Assembly: GCF_001552255.1 (NCBI RefSeq)
Contig: NZ_BCQV01000030.1
Span: 1 to 57,503, forward strand
Origin: Alicyclobacillus shizuokensis NBRC 103103
GTDB lineage: Bacteria; Bacillota; Bacilli; Alicyclobacillales; Alicyclobacillaceae
Direction of reading: 5' to 3'
Length of the DNA: 57,503 nt
Shown: in pieces, positions 8,718-17,760 of the stretch
How positions within the stretch are numbered: the stretch's first letter is position 1
How the letters are laid out: each line of letters starts with the position of its first letter
The notes under the pieces: model-generated
The model's database searches: none
What the model was told of the DNA's origin: nothing
Seen by the model: the letters and a program-made list of their open reading frames with translations, nothing else
Program-made: the position numbers and the translations under genes

Positions 8718-10391
8718 TCACGGTGAATAGGCGCCGTAACTGCCCGGTTCATCGTCGGGGATGACCGCAGCGCGACTCACCTTGCATGCGTCATGGCATG
8801 AACTTTCCAGGCTGCAGCACAGGGAACAAATCGGTCCACCATGAAAGGGGCAAAAGGCGATATCGTGAGACTCAAACGGATTTTTGCAGACCGAGCAGGT
8901 TACTACGCCCGACCTCTCAAACCAGGATTCCATTGGGCTGGTCCTGGCCAGATAATATTTGCCCTTTGTTATCACGGCAATCGTGGGCGCCAACACCATG
9001 GCCAACAGCAGCGACAGGAAAGGCGAATAGGCCTGCAGCACCGGGCCAAAGACACCAAAGTACGCAATGATGGAGGCCACCGAAGCGATGATCATGGAGC
9101 CAAATCCCACGGGATTAAAGTTGTAGAGATGCGCGCGTTTAAACTCGATGTACGGAGGACTGAGCTTCAAAATCCGTTTGTTGATGACAATATCAGCCAC
9201 GATGGCGCCAATCCAGGCGACGGCAACGTTGGAATAGAAGCCGAGAATGCGGTCGATGGTCTCAAATACGCCCAACTCCATAATGAGCACCCCGACCGCG
9301 ACTTGAAACAACAGCCAGACCACTCGCCCCGGATGTCGGTGAAGCGTCCGTGAGAAGAAATTGGACCAGGATAACGAACCCGAGTAGGCATTCGACACGT
9401 TGATTTTCAATTGGGACAGGACCACGAGCAGCGTCGCCATCACCAGACCCAGATACGGATTCCCAAAAATCGCGCGAAAGGCGTAATGGAACATGGTCAT
9501 GGGAACGTCGGCCTCGGCCGGTCCGGCGACCGACGAAACATAAGATGCTAGAAAGGTCCCGATGAGCATTTGAATAATCCCAATCAGCGCGAATCCCGGT
9601 CCTCCGATGACCACAGCCCACGCCCACGTCCGCTGGTTCTTCTCGGTCCGATCCGGCATGAACCGCAGATAATCAGCCTGCTCCCCAATCTGCGCAATCC
9701 CGGATAGACATACCCCGCCAACCAGCCCGAACATCAACGGCGAAAATCCCTCACCCGATGACGACTGTCCAGCAAAGTGGGCCCATTGGTGAATGGAACT
9801 TGGATTGCGAACGATGAGGCCCACAATCGCCAGAACCAGGAGCGCAATCCAAATCAGTTGGGTGAATTTCTGGAATTTCGTCAGAACCGTCATCCCATAG
9901 AGGACGAGAGGAATGATCACAATACCACAGATCAAGTAGCTGACCCAAATCGGGATGTGGAAGAAATCCGTAATGGCCTGGGCCATGATGGCCCCTTCCA
10001 AGGCGAAGAAGATCAATGTGAAGGTAGAATAGATGAGAGACGTCAATGTCGACCCCAAGTATCCGAACCCCGCCCCTCGGGTGAGCAGGTCCATATCAAT
10101 GTTGTACTTGGCGATTTGAAAGGCGATGGGGGTACTGGTCAGAAAGCTGATGAGAGACGTGACCAAAATCCCCAGCAGCGCATTCGTCACACCGTACTCA
10201 ATGGCTAGCGAGCCACCAATGGCATAGCTGGCCATGGCGGCCACGCCTCCAATCCCCGACAGACACACGGCCCAGGGCGACCATTTCCGATACGAACTTG
10301 GAGCGTAGCGCAAAGAGTAGTCTTCCAGGACCGGATTATTAACGAGGTTGTTAAACGTGCGCCTTCTGTTTCCTTGGGTGATTGCCGACAT
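8718..10391 (-). CDS. NCS1 family nucleobase/allantoin-type permease with cysteine-rich C-terminal tail
   Basis: 557 aa, about 12 membrane spans, with the NCS1 N-terminal signature (NPVLEDYSLRYAPSSYRKW) found in purine, cytosine, uracil, hydantoin and allantoin cation symporters. Unlike classic members it carries a soluble C-terminal extension with eight cysteines (499, 502, 514, 522, 525, 526, 532, 536) and several histidines, in the order CSVC, FCPFHGGPIC, SLCC, CHDAC, which looks like a metal-binding module. It sits between the amidase and the cysteine hydrolase genes, so it probably imports their substrate. Start ATG at 10391 with GGGAGGGAG upstream. Confidence 0.92.
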   Translation of the reverse strand: MSAITQGNRRRTFNNLVNNPVLEDYSLRYAPSSYRKWSPWAVCLSGIGGVAAMASYAIGGSLAIEYGVTNALLGILVTSLISFLTSTPIAFQIAKYNIDMDLLTRGAGFGYLGSTLTSLIYSTFTLIFFALEGAIMAQAITDFFHIPIWVSYLICGIVIIPLVLYGMTVLTKFQKFTQLIWIALLVLAIVGLIVRNPSSIHQWAHFAGQSSSGEGFSPLMFGLVGGVCLSGIAQIGEQADYLRFMPDRTEKNQRTWAWAVVIGGPGFALIGIIQMLIGTFLASYVSSVAGPAEADVPMTMFHYAFRAIFGNPYLGLVMATLLVVLSQLKINVSNAYSGSLSWSNFFSRTLHRHPGRVVWLLFQVAVGVLIMELGVFETIDRILGFYSNVAVAWIGAIVADIVINKRILKLSPPYIEFKRAHLYNFNPVGFGSMIIASVASIIAYFGVFGPVLQAYSPFLSLLLAMVLAPTIAVITKGKYYLARTSPMESWFERSGVVTCSVCKNPFESHDIAFCPFHGGPICSLCCSLESSCHDACKVSRAAVIPDDEPGSYGAYSP

Positions 10392-10445
10392 CCCTTCTCC
10401 CTCCCAGCGTGTCTGTCAGTGTCAACTTTTGAGTCATCCATTACA

Positions 10446-11834
10446 TCACAGGGTTGGGTGATGATGGTGCCAATCCGTTGCCTGCTCATAGGCGTATCCA
10501 AAGCGCAGAACGGCAGATTCATCAAAGGGAGCCCCAATGACCTGTAAACCAATCGGCAAACCATCCGATGAAAATCCGCACGGCAGGGACAGACTGGGCA
10601 GTCCGGTCACATCCGTCGGAAAGGTGAACCTTGCGATGCTCAGGGAGGTATCCTTATTGCCGATGCGCGGAGCGACAAACGGTAAGGTGGGCGTGATGAG
10701 GACATCCGCCTTCGCCAAGGCAGCCATGAAATCGTCACGGATAAGGTGGCGAACCCTCTGCGCCTGCAAGTAGCGGGTGGCAGGGATGAATTTCCCAGCC
10801 TCTATCATCAGGCGAACGTCGTCTGAGTAATCGTCTGGGCGCGATTGAATCCAGGCGTCATGAATGGCGGCTGATTCACTCAGACAGATGGCCCACTCCG
10901 CTCCTGGAGCGTAGCGAATCATCGGGATATGGACCTCCGTCACGTCGGCGCCGAGATCGCGGAAGACCTCGATGGCCGACTCCACAGCCACTGCCACCTC
11001 ACTGTCGAGGCCGTCAAAATAGTACTCGCTCGGTATTCCAACGGTCTTGCCCCGGATACTCTGCTGCAGTTCCTCGGCATAATTCGGAACAGGCAGGTCC
11101 ACGGTCGAATCGTCTTTCGGATCATAACCGGCCATGACCTGCAGACACAGAGCCGCATCCAAGACGCTGCGTGCGAGGGGGCCGGCGTGATCGAGGGACC
11201 ATGCCAACGGGAAAATGCCATAGCGGCTGACGCGCCCGTAAGTCGGCTTCATGCCCACCACACCGCAGCATGACGCCGGAATGCGAACGGATCCCCCCGT
11301 GTCCGATCCGGTCCCAGCAAAGGCGAGGCCGGCTGCCACACACGCAGCCGTTCCTCCGCTCGATCCGCCCGGGACCCGGTCCACGTCCCAGGGATTGTGA
11401 CACGGACCAAAGTGCGGGCTGTCCGTTGTGCCCCCGGCGGCAAACTCGTGAGTTTGGACCTTGCCGAGCAAAATGGAGCCCGCGTCGGCCAGTTTCTCTA
11501 CCACCGTCGCATCATAGTCGGGGATGAAATCTTCCAGGATCTTCGAACTGGCTGTCGTGCGAATCCCCTTGGTATAATAGAGGTCCTTGTGGACAATGGG
11601 GATGCCGTGCAACGGACCTCTGTAGTTGCCCTTGAGTATCTCGCCTTCGGCCCGCCGCGCCTGCTCCATGGCAAGTTCCGGTGTCATGGTCACAAACGCG
11701 TTCAGTTTCGGATTGATGGCCTCAATCCGCTCCAGCATCTGTTCCGTCACTTCGACCGGGGACACCTCCCGGCTCTGAATCCGTGGCGCCGTCTCACTTA
11801 TCGTCGCGAACGCCAACGTCTGTGTGCTCGTCAT
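10446..11834 (-). CDS. Amidase signature family enzyme (GatA/AtzE-like)
   Basis: About 462 aa. The amidase-signature Ser-Ser-Lys triad is present: Lys near residue 83 (VHKDLYY), Ser in PGGSSGG near 158, and the nucleophile Ser near 182 in GSDTGGS. Such enzymes hydrolyse amides, ureas or carbamoyl compounds. The start is ATG at 11834, ten bases after AAGGAGG. The longer frame from a GTG at 11855 begins inside that Shine-Dalgarno and is rejected. The ATG overlaps the stop of the small upstream gene (ATGA), the arrangement seen for two-subunit amidases such as AtzE/AtzG and GatA/GatC. Substrate unknown. Confidence 0.92.
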   Translation of the reverse strand: MTSTQTLAFATISETAPRIQSREVSPVEVTEQMLERIEAINPKLNAFVTMTPELAMEQARRAEGEILKGNYRGPLHGIPIVHKDLYYTKGIRTTASSKILEDFIPDYDATVVEKLADAGSILLGKVQTHEFAAGGTTDSPHFGPCHNPWDVDRVPGGSSGGTAACVAAGLAFAGTGSDTGGSVRIPASCCGVVGMKPTYGRVSRYGIFPLAWSLDHAGPLARSVLDAALCLQVMAGYDPKDDSTVDLPVPNYAEELQQSIRGKTVGIPSEYYFDGLDSEVAVAVESAIEVFRDLGADVTEVHIPMIRYAPGAEWAICLSESAAIHDAWIQSRPDDYSDDVRLMIEAGKFIPATRYLQAQRVRHLIRDDFMAALAKADVLITPTLPFVAPRIGNKDTSLSIARFTFPTDVTGLPSLSLPCGFSSDGLPIGLQVIGAPFDESAVLRFGYAYEQATDWHHHHPTL

Positions 11835-12049
11835 TGGAATCGAGCCTCCTTCCACTCGAATGGCACCGTCTTGAATGGCACCGTCGGTTCCGTGTCGACC
11901 GCTTCAATCTCGTCCAACAACCGGATATCCTGCATGTAGGTCTCCAATATGGTGGCCAAGGTCTGAGCGCGTTGGTCGCTCAATGTCAGACCTGTAAACA
12001 TGGAACCCATGGATTTGAGGACAGGCGGCGCATAATTGTTAGACAACAT
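11831..12049 (-). CDS. Small GatC/AtzG-like amidase partner protein
   Basis: 72 aa, first gene of the amidase operon, with GGGAGG seven bases before ATG 12049. It is largely helical at the N terminus and ends in an extended segment with TEPTVPF. This resembles GatC and AtzG (DUF4089-type) proteins, which wrap around an amidase with a helical hairpin followed by a tail containing a TEP-P-F-like motif. The 4-nt overlap with the amidase supports a stable one-to-one complex. The assignment rests on size, position and this weak motif only; an unrelated small protein remains possible. Confidence 0.6.
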   Translation of the reverse strand: MLSNNYAPPVLKSMGSMFTGLTLSDQRAQTLATILETYMQDIRLLDEIEAVDTEPTVPFKTVPFEWKEARFQ

Positions 12050-12173
12050 AACTCATCCTCCCCGAATTCATTACAAAATGATGTTGTCGAAGATTGGCTG
12101 TAGCGAAAGCAAAAAAGTGAGTTAACACTGTATGCACAAAGTACCAGGTCGTATTTCAGCACTCAATCGGATA

Positions 12174-12190
12174 TGTAACAATACATTACA
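12174..12190. promoter_or_regulatory. Weak dyad upstream of the amidase operon
   Basis: TGTAA and TTACA arms separated by 7 nt, lying between the upstream terminator and the first gene of the amidase operon (start 12049). Spacing resembles a GntR-type operator, but a 5-bp arm can occur by chance. Confidence 0.25.
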
Positions 12191-12236
12191 AATAAGGTCA
12201 TAAAGATTCTTAATATCCCCCCGAATCAACGCCCAA

Positions 12237-12277
12237 TAAAAAAGCACCCAAGATCGCTGGAGCGAAATTTGGGTGCC
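12237..12277 (-). terminator. Terminator after the family 5 binding protein
   Basis: GCACCCAA (12244-12251) pairs with TTGGGTGC (12269-12276), with an inner CGCT/AGCG stem. On the minus strand the hairpin is followed by TTTTTT. It lies about 47 nt after the stop codon at 12324. Confidence 0.85.
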
Positions 12278-12323
12278 ATAGTTGGCGATTCTCAATCGGC
12301 GACGGTGGTACAGACGAGCCAAA

Positions 12324-13997
12324 TTAGTCCGCAGGCTTCAAATGCATCAAGACAATCTCCGGCCCTGGCCACTCGTACGGGGCAGGATTGGCATAGGGAT
12401 TGTCGGCCGTTGGCCATCCCTTGAATTGCTTGTCATTGTACTCCGACCAATGAACCCCATAGAAAAGCGGAATCGCAGGCAATTTTTGAACCATCGTGTG
12501 TTCCAAGGAATAAATGTCTGCTTCCTGCCGGTCTTTGTTCGTGGTTGTAGCAAAATCCTGTAATACCTTATCCGTACCGGGATCGTGCCATTGCTCAATG
12601 TTCCATCCTCCATTGGAACCCAATAAATTTTCATACAGGTAGTAGGGGCTTGGCCCCGCCACCGTCCACGACAGCGCCAGCTGGTACTTGTGGCTGGTCA
12701 GATTCGAGGTGTAGGCAGCTGCCTGTTCACCCTGTACCTGAACGTCAATTCCAATGTTCTTCAGCTGGGATGCAATCAGAGAACAGGCCGTGTTCCAGTC
12801 CGACCAACCGGGGACAATCTGCAATGTGAAGGACAGTTCCTGACCGCTTGGCGATACAAAAATCCCCTTGCTGTTCTTCTTGAAGCCGGCCTGCTCCAGG
12901 ATCTGTACAGCCGTTTTTGGATCATAGGTAAACTTGGTGTTCTTCAGCTTCGGGTCCACCCAGCCCTGATTGTTCGGCAGCACCAATCCAGTCGGACTCG
13001 CGACATCCACATACCCGTCCTCCGCTTTTTGCACCAACTCTTTACGGTTGATTCCAAGACTGATGGCCTCACGAACCGGCAATTGTTTCAGCAGCGGATC
13101 CTTCAAATTGGCGTACAGCATGACGACATCATTGGGCGGAAACCAGTAGCGATTGTTGGCGTCCTTGGAGGTGTAAACGCTATCAATGTTAGGGATAAAA
13201 ATCCCGGACCAATCTACTTCATGTTTGACCAACCCCATGGTCTCGGCGTCGTTGCTTGCGTACGCCTGCATTTCCACTGTCTTGACAGGCGGTTTGCCCA
13301 GGTAATAATCATCGTTGGCCTGATACTTAATGATTTGCGGACTGAAGCTGGAGAGTTTGTACGGGCCCGTGCCCACCGGGTTCTGAACCACCGCCTTGGT
13401 AGGACTGCCGAGACCAGCCCAAATGTGCTCAGGCACAATGATGGTGCTGAGGATGTACCAGGCAAACGGCACGTTCGGTTTCTTGAAGTCAAAAGTGACT
13501 TCATAATCTCCCTTCGCGGATATGGATGACAGCTGGTTCCAGATCCCATTGGTATCTGTCGCGGGATATTTCTTCAGCAGGCCAAAGGTAAAAGTCACAT
13601 CCTTTGCCGTGAAGCGCTTTCCATCTGTCCAGGTGACATTCTTCCTTAACTCGACGGTCAGAGTCTTGTTCCCGTGGCTCCATTTATAGGACGACGCGAG
13701 CAGGCCGTACTGCTGCGGCCCAACCGGATTGAAATAAAACAGCGACTCATAGATAAATCCGTTTGTCCCTGGAGCCGCACTGCCACCTTGAAAGGGATTG
13801 AACACATGCTGGAAATCTCCACTAACACCCGGTCCGATTTTTAGAACCGACGGAGTCGATGCCGCGCTGCCCTGGGATTGCGGCGTGACGGCCGAGTTCT
13901 TGGAACCGTTGGTATTCCCGCCAGAGCCCGACCCGCAGCCAGCGACGGTTATAGCGGTTCCCAATGACACGGCGATGAGCCATTGCCACTTTGACAT
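12324..13997 (-). CDS. Family 5 extracellular solute-binding lipoprotein (oligopeptide/nickel type)
   Basis: About 557 aa. Signal peptide with lipobox ending VAGC-G, an Asn/Ser-rich linker, then the long two-lobe family 5 fold (KNVTWTDGKRFTAKDVTF and NPVGTGPYKLSSF are family hallmarks). Members bind peptides, nickel, or oligosaccharides such as cellobiose and xyloglucan fragments. ATG 13997 is preferred over GTG 14003 because GGGGGG lies nine bases before the ATG. It is an orphan: no DppB/C permease or DppD/F ATPase lies nearby and a strong terminator follows directly. A LacI regulator is encoded 143 nt upstream, hinting at a sugar ligand. Confidence 0.9.
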   Translation of the reverse strand: MSKWQWLIAVSLGTAITVAGCGSGSGGNTNGSKNSAVTPQSQGSAASTPSVLKIGPGVSGDFQHVFNPFQGGSAAPGTNGFIYESLFYFNPVGPQQYGLLASSYKWSHGNKTLTVELRKNVTWTDGKRFTAKDVTFTFGLLKKYPATDTNGIWNQLSSISAKGDYEVTFDFKKPNVPFAWYILSTIIVPEHIWAGLGSPTKAVVQNPVGTGPYKLSSFSPQIIKYQANDDYYLGKPPVKTVEMQAYASNDAETMGLVKHEVDWSGIFIPNIDSVYTSKDANNRYWFPPNDVVMLYANLKDPLLKQLPVREAISLGINRKELVQKAEDGYVDVASPTGLVLPNNQGWVDPKLKNTKFTYDPKTAVQILEQAGFKKNSKGIFVSPSGQELSFTLQIVPGWSDWNTACSLIASQLKNIGIDVQVQGEQAAAYTSNLTSHKYQLALSWTVAGPSPYYLYENLLGSNGGWNIEQWHDPGTDKVLQDFATTTNKDRQEADIYSLEHTMVQKLPAIPLFYGVHWSEYNDKQFKGWPTADNPYANPAPYEWPGPEIVLMHLKPAD

Positions 13998-14140
13998 TTT
14001 CACAGACCCCCCACCTTCATTCCGTTTGGCGTACCAGCTGTTCTATCAGCATGGATGCCCGTCCACGGATGGACCAAGTTGCAGCTTTACATATGTGTGC
14101 CCATTGGACCGTAAGCGCGACAACATCCCTCTGAGGAGAG

Positions 14141-15175
14141 CTACGCCCTAGGAGGCGCGCAACTTTCTCGGACCACCAGCCTGGGTGTCAGTCGTATGAA
14201 TTCGGTTTCCTGGTCGGGCCCGTCTTCCATCAACCGCAACAACCTTTCGGCAGCCCGTTCTCCCTTTTGAACGACATCCTGGTGCACCGTGGTCAACGCC
14301 GGGATGGCATAAGGTGATTGACGCAAATCGTCAAATCCGATAACCGAAACATCCCTCGGCACCTGCAGGCTGCATTCGTAAAATCCCCTAAGGAGTCCCA
14401 ACGCCAAGGCGTCCCCAGTCGTGACGACGGCCGTGTAGTCGCTCCTGTCGGACAAACGATGCGCCAATTGCCGGCCCGCCTCAAACGAAATGTCCGTTTC
14501 AATCAGGCAATCTGGTTCCACAATCAGACCGCTTGCCTTCATGGCTTCTTTGTATCCATAAAACCGTTCATTCTCGACGCCACCTGGAATCAGCTTCGAT
14601 GAAGCAAACAACACTTTGCGATGCCCCAGAGCCAATACGTGCTGGGTGGCCAAATACGTGCCGTACCTATCATCCAGATTGACCAGATTGACAGCCTTGT
14701 CCTCCAGGTAGCTGTCCACAAAAACTACCGGTATACCGAGTTCAATAATCGGATCCACGAATTCCATGAAGCCAAACGCACCAATGATCAGGATGCCGTC
14801 AATGTTCCGCTCATCAACCAGATGGATGTCGTCCAGTGATGAGATGCCTTTGAGGATGACGTCGAACCCCTTATCGTCAACCACATTGGAGACGCCGCTG
14901 ACGAACTCCCAATAATACGGGTTGCTGTTGGTTCCCATTACGAACCCGGGAACCAAAATGGCAATTAAACGTGAGGTCTTCTGTCTCAGCGTCCTGGCCG
15001 AGGCATTCACCTTGAAATTCGTGTCTTCCACGATGGACAAAACGGTTTCTATGGTGCTCTTGGCGACTCGCCCGGTCCCGTTTAGCACGTTGGATACGGT
15101 GGCCGTCGAAACCCCAGCCATCCTCGCGATATCTCTTATTGTTAAGGGACGATCCGCACGACCTTCCGGCACCAT
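14141..15175 (-). CDS. LacI family transcriptional regulator
   Basis: 344 aa: an N-terminal LacI helix-turn-helix (residues about 10-60; TIRDIARMAGVSTATVSNVL and the hinge region) and a periplasmic-binding-protein-like effector domain. ATG 15175 follows GGAGG by 5 nt. A perfect 18-bp palindrome 88 nt upstream is its likely operator. The family 5 binding protein downstream on the same strand is the most likely co-regulated gene. Confidence 0.92.
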   Translation of the reverse strand: MVPEGRADRPLTIRDIARMAGVSTATVSNVLNGTGRVAKSTIETVLSIVEDTNFKVNASARTLRQKTSRLIAILVPGFVMGTNSNPYYWEFVSGVSNVVDDKGFDVILKGISSLDDIHLVDERNIDGILIIGAFGFMEFVDPIIELGIPVVFVDSYLEDKAVNLVNLDDRYGTYLATQHVLALGHRKVLFASSKLIPGGVENERFYGYKEAMKASGLIVEPDCLIETDISFEAGRQLAHRLSDRSDYTAVVTTGDALALGLLRGFYECSLQVPRDVSVIGFDDLRQSPYAIPALTTVHQDVVQKGERAAERLLRLMEDGPDQETEFIRLTPRLVVRESCAPPRA

Positions 15176-15498
15176 GCATCCCTCCAGAGCGAACTGCTTA
15201 TTCGTTTTATCTACTTCTTTGCTTTATTCAATAGCGTATCCCCCTTCACTATTAGCAAGATTTGATTAAACGTTTAATCACTCACACATTATCATGAATT
15301 TTGCGCAGATGCAATCCTGAGATGCTATTAGACTGAAATATCAGCAATAAAGTACCCTCAGAGCTGTCTGCGCCGAAATCCCATGTTGTGTTATCATTCA
15401 GGCAAACAACCAACGTACCGTCAAAACCGGGGTGATCCCGTTCCAAGTCACGCAAGCAACGCTTACGTCTTGGGACACCCCGGCCGACAAAATCAAGA
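15176..15498. other. Intergenic region with LacI operator
   Basis: Holds the 5' region of the LacI gene and the palindrome at 15263-15280. On the minus strand one frame is open from inside the VOC gene to about 15295 without any ATG or Shine-Dalgarno. It resembles no family known to me and is not called. No terminator for the VOC gene or clear -10/-35 pair was seen. Confidence 0.5.
15263..15280. promoter_or_regulatory. Perfect 18-bp palindromic operator, probably for the adjacent LacI regulator
   Basis: TGATTAAACGTTTAATCA, perfectly symmetric about a central CG as is usual for LacI-family operators, located 88 nt before the start of the LacI gene. Autoregulation is the simplest reading. Confidence 0.7.
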
Positions 15499-15927
15499 TT
15501 ATGAGTGAGATCCGTCCGTATGGATTTGCCAAGTCACCCCGAACTTGTCCGTCAACACGGCGTATGCGGGGCTAAAAAACGTCTCTTGCAGGGGCATGCT
15601 GACTTTCCCATCTTCTTTCAGGGCATCAAAGAACCGTTTGGACTGCTCTTTATCGTTGGTCGAAATACAGATGGTAACTTGATTTCCTGATTGATGAGGT
15701 TGACCCGGAAACGTATCGGAAAACATGAGGACATCTTCTCCGATTTGTATCGTCGCGTGCGATACGCGGTCCTTAGCATCCGCTGGCAAAGGAAAGTCCG
15801 GGTTTTCCGGCATCTCGCCAAAAGTTTGCTTAAAGACAACTTTGGCATCCAACGCCCTTTCGTAAAACGCGATAGCCTCATTTGCATTACCGTTCATGAC
15901 CAGATAGGGGGTTACTTTTACTGGCAC
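15499..15927 (-). CDS. PhnB-like VOC family protein
   Basis: 142 aa with two vicinal-oxygen-chelate beta-alpha-beta-beta-beta modules. The N terminus (VTPYLVMNGNANEAIAFYER) and the C-terminal DKFGVTWQIHTDG segment are typical of the PhnB/YjdN group, small cytosolic proteins of unsettled function related to glyoxalases and bleomycin-resistance proteins. GTG start at 15927, ten bases after AAGGAG. It stands alone: no operon partner and unrelated neighbours on both sides. Confidence 0.85.
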   Translation of the reverse strand: MPVKVTPYLVMNGNANEAIAFYERALDAKVVFKQTFGEMPENPDFPLPADAKDRVSHATIQIGEDVLMFSDTFPGQPHQSGNQVTICISTNDKEQSKRFFDALKEDGKVSMPLQETFFSPAYAVLTDKFGVTWQIHTDGSHS

Positions 15928-16198
15928 GATGGCACAACTCCTTTGTCAGGATTCATGGCTGAGTGCTCAAATCACCCCCCTATTATGACATATGACTCGG
16001 GAGTTTACCCGCAAGAGGAGCGGAAATTAGAATTCTCCAACGGACAAGCTCGGGAGTCGCGTGTTGAACTATCGGAGACGTTCATTCAACAGCGACACCC
16101 GCTCAATCCTGCATTTGTTATACCACAACGCGGTCTATCGCACTTCGTGTGTTTCTCTAAATTTTTCTGCTGAAAGGCATCCTCCGACTCATGAACCG

Positions 16199-17415
16199 TC
16201 AGTCGGACTTATGCACGTTGAGGGCGTAGTACTCCACGTACTCGGCCAGGCCGACAGGAGAGTTCTCTCGTCCTATACCACTTTGCTTGATACCGCCGAA
16301 TGGCATCATTTCGTGCCCCAAAATCGATTGTCCAGCCCCATTGACGAAGGTCATTCCTGCCTCTATCTGCCCTGCCAGCTGTGTGGCCCGCTCTTCGTCT
16401 GATGTCCATATCGATGACCCAAGGCCATATTCCGTGGCATTGACCCAGTGTATGACCTCGTCCTCCTTATGGTAGCGCACAATGGGAATCAGCGGACCGA
16501 ATTGCTCACAGGTGACAACCTCGTGCTCCGGTCGAGCGTCCCGAACCACCATCGGTCTCAGATAATAGCCGTTGTTCCAGTTCTCGGACTGGAGGATTTG
16601 CCCTAATTCGACCAGCCTAGCGTTGGTCTGTCGGACCCTCTCCGCAAGCTCCTTCACGAACCGATACTGATTGGCGTTGTTCATCGGCCCAAATGTGGCC
16701 CTGTCGTCCAATTGATGACCAATTTGGTATTGATCCACCACGCTGCAGAATTGGTCGTAGAATTGTTCGTAAAGTGAATCCGGGACATATATGCGCTTGA
16801 TGGCAAAGCACACCTGGCCAGAGCGCCGAAACACCCCAGCGGCTATTTTGGGCACCACCGTGTCTAGTTCAGCGTCATTGAGCACGATGGCTGGATCATT
16901 ACCCCCGAGTTCGAAGTGCACTCCGGTTAGCGACTCGGCGGCATCCTTCATGATGGACTTTGCGATCCGCCCCCCGCCGGTAAAAGACACCTTCCGTACC
17001 AAGGGGTGCTTCACCAATGCCGTGCCCACGTCCCCCTCGCCATGAATAACACTGAGCAATCCAGCAGGAAACAGATCCGCAACCGACATCAGTGCTGTGG
17101 TTACCGCCATGGGCGCAAACGGTGACGGCTTGATGACAATCGCGTTTCCTGCTGCCAAGGCCGGCGCCACCTTTTGCATGGTTAAAACCATGGGTGCGTT
17201 CCATGGCAATCCCGGCCACGACTCCAATGGGGCGTTTTTCCACCCGAACCCAACTGTCCTTGTCCTCCGCGTAATCTGCCGTCAAGAACCGCTCGGCATG
17301 CCGGATGGTCGTCCGTATCGCGCAAACTGCCATAGCCAGCTCGCCGCGGGTGACGGCTAACAACATCCCACTCTCCCGCGACAATTGCACCGCGAGCTGC
17401 TCCGCTGTCGGGTTC
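16199..17415 (-). pseudogene. Aldehyde dehydrogenase, 5'-truncated and frameshifted
   Basis: Residues matching a NAD(P)-dependent aldehyde dehydrogenase run in two frames. The upstream part (about 17400-17205) ends in EKRPIGVVAGI; the match resumes one frame over with PWNAPMVLTMQKVAPALAAG and continues to the stop at 16199, including the catalytic Glu region (FELGGNDPAIVL) and Cys region (RRSGQVCFAIK). A single-base change near 17205 separates the frames. Roughly the first 100 residues are missing, replaced by the MFS remnant on the opposite strand at about 17420. The intact C-terminal part could still be read as a 342-aa frame, but without the cofactor-domain start it is unlikely to be active. 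Confidence 0.85.
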
Positions 17416-17424
17416 CTGTGCGTG

Positions 17425-17703
17425 GATGGTCAATGCGGCATCAACGCACTAGCAGCTGCCCTCTATTCAACATCGGCCCGTTCCACTGGCGTTGGTTGGG
17501 CGCTTGGCGCCGGTCGAGTCGGTAGCATCATTGGCCCTCTAATAGGCGGTGTTATCATTGCCAGGCAGTGGACGCTGCAACAAATCTATTTGTTGGCTGC
17601 GATACCTGCTCTAATCGCCGCGGTGGTGATTCTGTGCATGCGACTCAAGGGGGTACCTGCGGATGTAACAACGACATATTCCCACACGGAAGTGCAAGGC
17701 TGA
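17425..17703 (+). pseudogene. C-terminal fragment of an aromatic acid:H+ symporter (MFS, AAHS/PcaK-like)
   Basis: Only the last quarter of a major facilitator transporter remains: INALAAALYSTSARSTGVGW followed by GRVGSIIGPLIGGVI and two further hydrophobic segments up to a TGA at 17701. The TGVGWALG-GRxGSIxGP pattern is characteristic of the aromatic acid:H+ symporter family (PcaK, BenK). The frame is joined on its left to the truncated aldehyde dehydrogenase, which runs the other way, so the upstream three quarters were lost in a deletion or rearrangement. Confidence 0.8.
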
Positions 17704-17760
17704 CATCGCGGCGGTAACGAATTGGTGTGGAAAAACAAATGTGCTTGAGGAGAGATTCAA

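Noticed and set aside
15295-15540. Minus-strand frame open for about 80 codons downstream of the LacI operator
   Set aside because: No ATG or ribosome binding site, overlaps the VOC gene, and no recognisable family; chance is sufficient.
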